From assembly GCA_029747585.1 (NCBI GenBank), contig JAPEVF010000363.1:1-44682 (forward strand): a stretch of 44,682 nucleotides of DNA, given 5' to 3'. A program made the translations under genes and the position numbers. The stretch comes from Pleurotus djamor. Lineage: Eukaryota; Basidiomycota; Agaricomycetes; Agaricales; Pleurotaceae. Positions 33,807 to 43,279 of the stretch are shown here, one piece after another (the stretch's first letter is position 1; each line of letters begins with the position of its first letter). A model generated the notes under the pieces. That model was not told the origin of the DNA and searched no databases. It saw nothing but the letters and a program-made list of their open reading frames with translations.

Positions 33807-35457
33807 TTATCTCTTCGCCCTGGCGTATCGCTTGAAGACACTTCTTAACTTTATCCCAACACATCGTAAATTCATCCGAGTAATCTTCCCCACCGTCCGG
33901 ATCTCCAAAATCGGAGACGTCAATCGACAGTCTTCCGGGAGGATGTGGGAGAGGAAACGCGCGATATCCTGAGGACGGTAAGAACGATCCGTCACGTCGT
34001 CAATTGGGAATTCAGACCGGCCGACGGAGAGCTCCTTCAACTTCGGGAATATGGGGAGTGTGTCGTCTATCTCTGATGGTAAGTCCATAGGGTCAATGTA
34101 GATCCCAAGGACTTCCATGTTGGGACACACGGGAGGCAGAGAGCTAAGGGTGGATATGGGTAGGTACTTGCTATCGCTGTATTGAACTGGTCGTTCACCG
34201 AAGTGCAAGGTTTTGAGGTGGGGTAGGGATTGGAGGAAGCGAAGTAATTCTTCCTCCTTGAATTTGAATAGAAAAACGTGACGAAGGCGGAGGAATGTGA
34301 GATGGGATAATTGGAACAGTGGTTTGAGGTGTTCGAAAGTTACTTGAGGCCCTGGATTAGGCTCGACACTGTCACCGAAAGAGTAATTGTGCCCAATGCT
34401 GAGGTGGGTCAACCTAGGGTAATTGGTGGAAACCATTTTGATGAAGGATGAGATATCGTCCGCTGACATATATTCACGCTCATGTGTGGGGTCCATGATT
34501 GATAGTTTGGCAAGGGGAGTCCGCTTCCCAGCTGAAAGAGTCGACATGGCGAGGCCGATAGTCGAAACGATGTCCAATTCCTGGAGGGCAGAGAAGCGGC
34601 CCTCGATCAGAGGCGGAGAAAACTCGAAGGCTAGATCAAGCGAAGATTGTATAGTTTTTGATTGATCAACCTCCTCCACATTCGCTGCAAGGCGTCTCAG
34701 GTTGGGGCGTTGTCCAAGCGCGTCGAGGGCGGAAGGTGACAATCTGGATAACCACCCCGATGGGAGCTCAAGGTCCACAAGTGTCGGCATTCTTTCTAGC
34801 ATGGTTATGATATCGGGGTCGTTGGGGTGCGATTCATCTCGCCAACAAGTTGAGATGCTCAGTGATTGAAGACGGGGAACTCTAAGGGGTAGGGTCGTAG
34901 TGAAGAATGATATGTCATCATGGCCTACGTCCGTAGTCATGGATAGGCTCGACAGAGTGGGTGAGATGAAAAGTGTGGCCAAGGCGAGGGGGCTGCCAGG
35001 GCAAGACAACTTGCGCAGGTTGGGAAAGATTGGCCGAGAGATGTTCGCCGAACTAGATGTGAGAGAGGCGACGACGAGGGAAAGATGATACTTCTGGCCG
35101 TCCGTAAAACAGAGTTCGCGGATTCTCTTCGCGTAGAACTTGACCCTCTCCCAGGCTTCGACTTTGATACGTTTGGAAAATTGCTAATTCATAAATGAGC
35201 ACCACGGGCATGTCTGTTGTCTTTATACGTACTATAGTACCTTTTGCGCCTTGTCGCTCGAAAAATTTCAGAGGTCCAAGCAGCCTCAAGAGTTGCTGAA
35301 GAGAGGAGACGACCTCCCATAAGATGTCCAAGGCCATATTGGACCAGGCCTTGGAAACTGAAGCACACTTCTTCAAATCATTAGGCTGTACGTGTGCTAG
35401 TATATGACTGAGCAACGATGGAGTTCCGAGGGCTCTGCGAGCGGCCTTTGAGGACAT
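33807..35457 (-). CDS. F-box/leucine-rich-repeat-like protein, copy B, C-terminus altered by frameshift
   Basis: Exons 35233-35457 (225 nt, as in copy A) and 33807-35183 give 533 residues. The F-box is ALGTPSLLSHILAHVQPNDL plus CASVSKAWSNMALDILW. The leucine-rich part is collinear with copy A (LPSGWLSRLSPSALDALGQR, LTHLSIGHNYSFGD). Near 33920, after EDCRLT, copy B lacks about 10 bases present in copy A. The reading then changes frame and stops at 33807, while the frame used by copy A remains open, with the acidic tail and SYERPIGFPYY, to TGA 33715. So either copy B lost its original C-terminus recently or the deletion is a sequence error. It may still make a near-complete F-box protein. Confidence 0.8.
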
Positions 35458-35888
35458 TTTAGAGGGAAGCGTAGGAAGAGGAGAGGATCGGCAGGTTGAA
35501 CATTTTACGTCAAGTCAGATGTCAAAAGGCTAAACGTAAGCCCGTTTTGTCTCGAGCTTGTATCGGGCTCGCCTTGAACTGCAACCCAAGCAAGTTGAGC
35601 AAGCAACAAGCAAGAGCAACTCCAGAAATCCGATTCAAGGTTTACGCAGGAAATCCTGGACAGAGTCTGGTCACTCCCGGTCGCCCGGTAAATTTCATTG
35701 AAAAAGTTAAGTCCAAGCGGGACGGTGCTACAGGCTGGTACAGTGGTATAGGCGATCTTGATTGTAAGTAGCCGGTGGAATTTATTGTCACCGGTCACCG
35801 ACGCAGTCAGACTCCGCTGACCACTTTGTCAAATTGCGCACATCTCAAAGTTCCTCTCAACGTTCAAGTTTTCAGTCTTCTTTCTCTC

Positions 35889-37610
35889 ATGCCTGGCGTT
35901 GTAGACCAAATTCCGTCTGAAATATGGCATCAAATTGCTCGTTATCTTCCCCGAAAAGTGTTGCGTCGGATGATCTCCGTAAATCGCACCTTCTACAACT
36001 TGGTTGTGGACAACGCGTATCGTGAAGTTGAATGGAAAGTTTTGAATATGGAGACGGTCTACTCTATCGATGCCCTCAGGTACTTATTTCCTTACGTTTC
36101 TCTTCGTATTCTATACTTACAGTCTGAATGGGTGTTCGTTAGCAACCCTAGTTTGGCAGCTCGAGCCCGCAAACTCGAGATCTCTTTGTCTTTCATCCGC
36201 TCGCTATACACGGAGACACCTTATACTCGACCAAAGAAGTCCAGTATCCAAGACATCCGTTTCAAAGGCCTTCCCCTTTGGTATCATATTCAACACATCA
36301 AGTCTCGGCGGTCGAAGTCACATCGCTCTCGTACATGGATCGAAATTCGCGAAAAGACCCAACGCACGGAACATGGAAAAATGGCTGATCTTCGTGCTGA
36401 ACTCGAGTCCGCTATCACCCACATGGTGAATATCACGGATTGTGTCCTCTATTTGAGGTCTTCTGCAAGTGAGACTCGACCGTTTACGGACCGATTGTTC
36501 AATACCTTGAACGCAAGCAATCTTCGGAAACTCATCTTGGAGTGCGACTCCACTACTTTGCTGGCCTCGGTTATTGAATTCGTTCAGCTCAAGCACCTCG
36601 AGGAACTGGACCTCGAGCTTGAATTCTCACCAGGTGGTGATGCCGATATGGCATACGTTGCGGATAATCTCCCGCGATGGATTAACAGTATGTCCCCCAA
36701 CCTCACTTCACTGTACTTCCTCTTTCCCTGGACCAATGACTCTGTTTCGTTGTTCGGCGGACTCGGCGACTTTCCGCGTCTCACCAGGATTGCCCTGCGC
36801 CCATTGTGGATCAACGGTTCTTCAAAGCAACTTGATGACCCAACACCCTTCTTGAATTTTATTTCTAGGCAAACTACCCCGCAATTGAACGACGTCTCCT
36901 TACTCCCTCACACCCAGCGCCTGCTTTGGGCACCATTGTTAGCCCAATTGGATGAAAATTCGCAGTTGCTCACGCGCCTCAAAAAGTTAACATTATCGCA
37001 CCTCCCAGACGACTTTCAGTTCATCTTGGCTCTCATACGACGGACAGTAAACACATTGGAGTGTTTGGCTCTTGAGGAATGTCGTCTTGGCTTCAAGCAA
37101 ATCACGGCGTTGGCTATGACTGTAGGCGGTGCGCCGTCGAATTGTCTTCATTCTCTCACTGTCGATGTGGAAATACTGTGCCCTGCCGTTCTCGATGTTT
37201 TCAATAAACACCTCCCCTTTCTTCAATCTCTCAGCATTGTCTTTAAAGATGTGGGCGGCACATACTTGGATGCCTATGGTTTCGAAGCCGAAGCATCAGA
37301 GCCTGAAACTGTGGGTTGTGTCAGTTTGATCCTTATAACTGTTTCTTGATGCCTTGATGTCTAGATCTCCGCCTCTGAATCCATCTGGTACTACCCGACC
37401 TTCACCCGATCATTGACTGTCCATCGGTATTTGGATTGGGCCCTATTGAATTTCGGTGCGTGGCACTACGCCATCGAAGACTGCAATCCAGGTGTATCAG
37501 AAAGGCAAATTATGTTTGCTGTCGCTGAAGCTGCGCCAAATCTGCGGACGTTACGTGGAAAACCATTGAGGGATATGGAGTTTCATGGAATGACACCCAA
37601 TTATTATTAG
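35889..37610 (+). CDS. F-box protein, third and distinct copy
   Basis: The F-box is at the N-terminus: QIPSEIWHQIARYLPRKVLR then MISVNRTFYNLVVDNAYREV. The model has exons 35889-36079, 36143-37310 and 37365-37610, giving 534 residues. The first intron (36080-36142) is optional, since its length is a multiple of three and the unspliced frame is also open. Leucine-rich segments follow (LRKLILECDSTTLL, LEELDLELEFS, LTRLKKLTLSHLPDD, LECLALEECRLG). It ends NLRTLRGKPLRDMEFHGMTP. This family differs in sequence from copies A and B and is common in expanded sets in mushroom genomes. The likely job is substrate choice for an SCF ubiquitin ligase; the target is unknown. Confidence 0.82.
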
Positions 37611-37960
37611 TTACGCATTTGCACGGTGCGTTCGTATCCTGGCTTCTATGTCCTCGTGTTTTCTTACTTGCCATTCAGACTACTTGATAGGGATAATAGT
37701 GGGCTTCATCACGCCTCTTTAGAGTGTAGGAGTTGAAGCAATCAGACACGATTCCTCGGCACTTCTCCCGCGGATCCTCGATCATGCAGCCTCATTGTCC
37801 AATGACGTCACATTTCATAACGGAGTGGTGCACACCACAACTTGATCGTGTCGTCATCGCGGATACACAGTGTATATATACCAGAACTCCTGCTCCCTAT
37901 CTCTTCACAACTTCACCTCGACACTTTTCAACCAACCCACCAACCACACTCATCACAATC
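37611..37960. promoter_or_regulatory. upstream region of the small membrane protein gene
   Basis: It contains the 3' region of the F-box gene and the promoter for 37961. Pyrimidine- and CA-rich leader text (CAACCCACCAACCACAC) directly precedes the ATG, as in well-expressed fungal genes. Confidence 0.6.
37873..37880 (+). promoter_or_regulatory. TATA box (TATATATA)
   Basis: A perfect TATATATA lies 81 bp upstream of the ATG at 37961, a good spacing for a fungal core promoter. It is the clearest TATA box in the window. Confidence 0.7.
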
Positions 37961-38285
37961 ATGGTGCGTTCGCAATCGTTGACCAGTGCTCCGTACGCCA
38001 TCTGACCTTTTATTAGGGCTCTGTTTTTTCTGCTATTGGTCGCGGCATCAACGCTATCATATCCGCAATTGCCAATGTCTTCATGACGATAGTCAGCGCA
38101 ATCACCACAGTGAGCAATTCCAAAGAGCCTTTTATATGAGTTGGACCTGATGGATGTGTTTCCAGGTCATCGTGACTATATTCGATGTCATCATGGACAT
38201 ACTCTGCTGCAGGTGCTTCGGCTCGCGCAGAAGTACCCGGCGCACAGGAACGCGACGAGGGTTTGGGAGTCGGAGGACATACTAA
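37961..38285 (+). CDS. small hydrophobic protein with Cys- and Arg/Gly-rich tail, first exon is the ATG alone
   Basis: Exons 37961-37963, 38017-38109 and 38166-38285 give 71 residues. Exon 1 is just ATG, followed at once by GTGCGT. The protein begins MGSVFSAIGRGINAIISAIA. Residues 12-45 are strongly hydrophobic and beta-branched (FMTIVSAITTVIVTIFDVIM). Then comes CCRCFG and a basic tail (RRSTRRTGTRRGFGSRRTY). The Met-Gly start could be N-myristoylated, and the CCxC cluster after the membrane stretch could be palmitoylated; both are inferences. Small proteins with this layout occur in other mushroom genomes to my knowledge, with no established function. The strong TATA box suggests high or inducible expression. 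Confidence 0.75.
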
Positions 38286-38941
38286 ACTCTGACCACGACG
38301 ACCTTAACTTCTTTGTACAATATTCCCTCATTATATCCTCGCAAGTAATTACTTCCGCCCATGTACGTACATGATCTCCAGCCCTTCGTGCTCGCAAAAC
38401 ATTACTTTTGAAAAGCCACCGTGGGACTCACACAAATTTTCCTAAGCGCGTACACATTCAGACGAGCAAAGAAATAAATTATAGCTACAAAATTAGGTAT
38501 TATCCGTCTCCTAGCGGCGGTGAGGGTGCGATTTCCATACAAATGAGTATACAGACAAACACGTCGTAAAAGTGATAAACCAGTATCATCGAAATCATAA
38601 CGTGAAGAAGCGTGAAGAACGTGAACAAAGGTTCCGTGTCAAAACGGGAACGCAGACGTAGGTATAGAAGGCTCTGGGCCCTGGGGATGGGTACGAAACG
38701 TGGGGTATGTCGTGATATGGAAAGATCGAGGACAAGCTAGTGTCGGAGGGGAAATGAATGCAATGCAAGAGATAGGGATGATGCAAGATGACAATGACAA
38801 TGACGAGGCGATGATGAGATGAGATGAGATAGCGAGAAACCCATGAGAAAACAAGCGTGTGGATGAGGATACAACGGAGAACGATGCGCGAGGGGGAGAG
38901 CGATGCAAGCGAAAGCGAGGAGGTGTGAGGGGCGTAGTGAT
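38286..38941. other. convergent intergenic region
   Basis: It holds 3' ends of the small membrane protein gene and arrestin-like gene 2. Simple GATGAGAT-type repeats occur around 38800-38830. No gene was seen. Confidence 0.5.
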
Positions 38942-40569
38942 TTACATGTTGAAGGTGAATCCACGCATGCTGGCGTAGAAGTCTTCGTTTCGTGGTGCGG
39001 AGGAAGAGTAGTTGGGAGGTGCATAAGAACGGGGCTTGGGACCGCGAGCGTACATCGTGGCGATGTCGACAACTTGGGAGTGTAGTCGTTCGGTGTGAGA
39101 AGAGGAGAACCCCGGGGAGTCGAATGGGCAGATGTCAACAGAGTACTATAATAGAGTGTGAGTCACAAGGGAACGGATTGAGACAATGGTCGAGCTTACA
39201 GAGACACTGAAGTGAGCGATGGAGCAGGAGGGTTTCAGGTCTTTTGCCAGTTTAATTTCTCCGTCGAGGTAACGAATGAAATCATCTCCACGTCCGTTCA
39301 ACGATGGCCACCAAACAGCTCGACCAACATCCTCGACTGTTTCCTTCCATGAGACTTCAGGCCGGTTGAGAGGGGAGGGTGTGTTGTAGTATTTCACCCT
39401 GCGACGGAGGCAGACAACGATGGACTTGCTCTGAGCGAGGAGATCCAGGGCTTGGACGTCCATGCTGTCCATTGAGAGGGACAGAGGGATGACGCTACCG
39501 CGAGTGAAGCAGAGCTAGACGGAGCAAAATTGATGAGTGACTTCAAAGAAAGAGAGGGCGCCAATGCTTACTGGTTTCGCGATGGCAATCTGTGGATGGA
39601 AAACAACAGCGATATGAGTGTATGGTAACAGTGGTAGATGAGAAGCTGCTTACAGTACACCTAGCCTCCAGGTGCCGCGAGTTGAAGACCATACCGCGAA
39701 CGGGAATCGTCGGCATGCTGAGCCAGCCCTCAGGATCAGCCTCTGGGCCAGGAAGAGAAGGGCAATTCTGCTCGTATGCCAACTGCCTCAACTCCGAAGG
39801 ACCATCCGGGCGGCTCGTTGGGACATAGCCAAAAGGAGTGGTCAAGCTGTGACAATGTCGGTCAGCACCGTCAGAGTGTACCCATAGTAGCTCGAGACTC
39901 ACATGCTGTCCGCCCTCAACTTTCCACGAGCTATCCTCAGAGTGATCTCATACTGGATGCTAGCCATCATACCCCTCTCCATGAATGTCTCAGGCATCGC
40001 ACAAACGAGTGGTACGCCCGAAGCAGTCGGTAGGCTCACAACTTTGGGAAGGGGCATACTGAAAGGCCACTTTGAACTTCCCTGAAGTTTGACGTCTGAG
40101 TCGGCCTTGGACCATAACGAGAGCGTGTTGGTAAGGAATGTGAAGCTTTCGTTTGACCCAGCACCAGTGATGATACGACCGGTTACCTGATGTGGAATGT
40201 AAGCAGGGATTCTTTGTACATGGACCCTAGATTACTCACTGTGACTGTAATAGCTTGGATCGAATCAAACTTGTCCACGGATAGATCCAACGAGCCATGG
40301 ACGGTCTCCTTCTCATAGAAAGTAGGCAGAGACTTGCTTGACTTGGCGCTACTCAACAACTTCAACACGGCCCAAGGCTTGCCACCCCCGCTGACCAACT
40401 GATACAAATGTTCGACCGGTTCCCGACGAGGTAATTGCGAGACTGTATCCCGTCGACGACGAGAGTACGGTGGAAGGTCGCAGTTCGTAGACGCTGCTGT
40501 TGGGGCCTGCCCGAGTCGAACACTAGAGAATCGTCGGTATTGAGGGGGAGCGACAGCGACCTCAGCCAT
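38942..40569 (-). CDS. arrestin-like protein, paralogue 2
   Basis: The start is ATG 40569 (MAEVAVAPPQYRRFSSVRLG) and the end TAA 38942-38944 after RGFTFNM. The first exon ends in AITVT before GTGAGT, at the same place as paralogue 3. Shared blocks with paralogues 1 and 3 are HLYQLVSGGGKPWAVLKLL, TVHGSLDLSVDKFDSIQAIT, SKWPFSMPLPKVVSLP, RIARGKLRAD, PFGYVPTSRPDGPSELRQLA, GPEADPEGWL and VQALDLLAQSKSIVVCLRRR. The strand-rich pattern and the order of blocks fit the arrestin N and C sandwiches. A PPQY near the N-terminus (residues 8-11) fits the PPxY motif that binds WW domains of Rsp5/NEDD4 ligases, which would suit an alpha-arrestin adaptor; whether it is used is inference. Confidence 0.75.
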
Positions 40570-41003
40570 TATAGAGGAGAATGTAAATGAAAAAGAAGGG
40601 GAGGGGGAATTAGAGAAATAAAGAAAGAAATATGGGTACTTTGCACATTGCCAGGCCCAGGCGAGATATATACGGGGTCAGCGCGCCCATTGCACACAAA
40701 AACGGACAAGGGGAGATCCAATTGTGGTTGTCATACTTGGAATGCGAGTCCCGCAGGTTAGGCCTGTAATTGTCTTGAGCTACCGGCGCCAGAACAAGGC
40801 AATCGATGGAATGGGAACAACTGCCGTTTGCAGGGCCGTCCGCGAACCAAATTTGGAACAAATAGGAGACCACATGCTTCCAAGCTGCCCCATAACAATA
40901 AGGTGGGAGAATCCGTTGCTTTAAACTCGGAAAGTGGGCACATCGTGATGGTGAGTGTGGATGATAGAATACAGAATGATGGGATACAGAATTACACAGA
41001 TGT
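40570..41003. other. spacer between tandem arrestin-like genes
   Basis: It contains the paralogue 2 promoter and paralogue 3 terminator region. No gene was seen. Confidence 0.5.
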
Positions 41004-42641
41004 TCACATGAAAGAAGCAGCAGTATTGAGGGAATAGAATTCAGGTCTCGACGAAGACTGGTAAACAGGAGGTGAATACGTTCTCGGTCTCGGTCCTGGA
41101 GGATACGCTGTCGCGATTTGGACGGGATGTATGAGAAGGGGATTGGAGCCCAGAGGTGTGAACGCTGAGGCATCCGAGGGAAATAATGCGATCGAGTACT
41201 GGAAACAATAAACGGTCAAGGAGCCACAGTATGACAGAGCGTGTAAATGAGGCTGACCTCGATGCAGAAGTTACCTATTGCTGTGGTGGGCTTGAGGTTC
41301 TTCTGTAGGTGTACTTCTCCACTCAGAAGACGCCGTGGAGAGTCCCCTGTGACGGCAGCACCCTCGGACGAGGGCCACCATACAGCCGATTCTGAATCTG
41401 TTATGGAATCACTCGTACTTATCCCCACTTCCATTTTCGAAGCCAAGGATAAGTTTGGGTCGCGATACGCAACGCGCCGGCGAAGTCGTACGACAATGGC
41501 GTTTGGAGAGGATAATAGGTCCAAGGCTTGAATATCTGAACTGCAGAGTTCCATACAGCAAGGAATGGCCGTCCCTCGTGTATAGCATAGCTACGGGAGA
41601 GATAATAGCGTTAACATGCAGCGAGGGGTGTATTCACTCGGTTGTCAACCTACTGGCTTTGCTAATGAAAGCTGTTGTTGTGTAAGTATATCCCATATCA
41701 ATCAGACTTCACATTGAATTGAATCTGAATCTTACCATACAATACACCTCCGCAGCTCGCTTTCCAAAGACTGTTCCTCGCATACAGACAGGCTCCAAAG
41801 TGAGCCACCCGTCAGGATCTCCTTCAGGGCCAATCAAGGGGCTGCGCTCTTGGTAGGCAAGTTGTCGGAGCAATGATGGTGAACCAGGCTGGACTACCGG
41901 CATGAACCCAAATGTTGCAGTAAGCCTAGGACGTAAGGTCGGGTGGTCAGGTACCATCCCAGTACGATAAACGGATCGGCTTACTTGGAATCAGGTCGCA
42001 GCTTGCCCCGTGACGCACGGACAACCAGGTCATATTGAACACTAACGCGAGAATGACGCTCTAGGAAAGTCTGGGGAAGGCTATAGGTTTGACCTTGCCC
42101 AGAAGGTCCGAGATCAAGTGTCACTTGCTTTGGAATATCGAGCTTGTACGTCCAGAAATGCTCGCCGAACAGCTTGGTAGGACCACCGCTATTTGAATTA
42201 CTTGATGGTTTCGACCACAAACATGTTGATGTTCGGAGGAAAGTGTACGACTCGCCAGCGTTGGCCCCACTGATGATGCGACCGAAAGCCTAGGATGGCG
42301 ACAAGTAAGCAGAGGAGAGAGGAGTCCGAGATAAGTAGGCGAACGGTAACCGTGACAGCCTGTATCCCGTCGTCCGTATCGAGGTTCACGAGAACCTTAC
42401 CCTCAACGCTGGAACCTTCGACGATGATAGGTATCTGCTTGGATAGCAGAGACGAGCCCATCAACGTCATGGTTAGCCATGGTCGCCCCTTTCTGTTCTT
42501 CATCTGGTACGAGAACTCTTTGGAATCATGGCGACGAGTAGAAGTTGAAGCAGCCGTGGTCGAGGGAGGCGAAAGATGACTACTGTATTCCGGGAGTTCG
42601 TCGGTGACATGGTAGCTCGGGGGAGGTTGGAAGGTCTGCAT
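41004..42641 (-). CDS. arrestin-like protein, paralogue 3
   Basis: I start at ATG 42641 (MQTFQPPPSYHVTDELPEYS); an upstream in-frame ATG at 42734 lies in less protein-like text. Blocks in order: RPWLTMTLMGSSLLSKQIPI, VEGSSVEGKVLVNLDTDDGI, LDIPKQVTLDLGPSGQG, VVRASRGKLRPDS, ATFGFMPVVQPGSPSLLRQL, GPEGDPDGWLTL, IQALDLLSSPNAIVVRLRRR and EVHLQKNLKPTTAIGNF. The stop is TGA at 41004. PPSY near the N-terminus is a PPxY motif, as in paralogue 2. The tail SPPVYQSSSRPEFYSLNTAA resembles the tail of paralogue 2 (APPNYSSSAPRNEDFYASM), so these two are the closest pair. Confidence 0.75.
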
Positions 42642-43279
42642 ACTGAAGGTGCTGGGGAAGGAACGTTCATTAAGGGTATGTCTGGCTTTTATGACATTCG
42701 AGTGAGAGGATATCAATGTACCGGTATACCCCAACAGTTGCGGGAGATGGGTACCTAGGGATAAGACCTATAATTGGATATGGTGAGAGACGCCATATGC
42801 TTTCATTTGCTACCTTACCTGACTGCTATAGCCCCGCAGGACGAGTCAGATTGGTATTGCCCAAGCCCAACTTGGGTAATTCCACGATGGTAGATATGTT
42901 AAAGCCTACCACCATCAAAGCAGAGCACATGGTTGAACAACCTTGGCTTCGGATGCACGTTGTTCATTACGATGTCCATATCCGAAGATGACGGCCGAAG
43001 CAGGCCGTATTCCATAATGAAGGCACCCATCATGCGGCTTGAGTTCGTTCCATCATATGTATGCCTTCAGTGCAGACGGAACTGATCTATTGCTGTAGTG
43101 TTGTGTCCAGCGTCCGTGGCAGCGATGACTTCTTGTATCACTTCGCATGGAAAAGAGTGTTGAGATTTGAATCCATATGGAACGACCACACGAGTTCACT
43201 AAAGGAGCCGCTTGAGAACTGAGAAAGTCCAAAGTTATCCTGAGCATCGCCAGTACATCAACGGAGAACAGGAAAGCGG
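42642..43279. other. intergenic region, no gene seen
   Basis: It lies between the start of arrestin-like gene 3 and the stop of the nucleoporin gene, both on the minus strand. A 91-residue open frame at 42716-42991 lacks support. Confidence 0.5.

Larger units (their letters stand above)
33164..35540 (-). repeat. right arm of an inverted segmental duplication
   Basis: Partner of 26268-28642. It contains the ARP10 end fragment, the near-identical spacer (to about 33609) and F-box copy B. Its outer edge lies near 35540, where GGGCTTACGTTTAGCC on the minus strand matches the left arm. Confidence 0.85.

Noticed and set aside
26268..35540. Inverted repeat as the ends of a large transposon
   Set aside because: The arms carry F-box and ARP10 host genes, the core has no transposase or reverse transcriptase, and I saw no target-site duplication at the outer edges.
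38595..39138. Ser/Pro/His-rich minus-strand frames
   Set aside because: Simple-sequence shadows in the 3' region and last exon of arrestin-like gene 2; the spliced paralogue reading explains the coding part.
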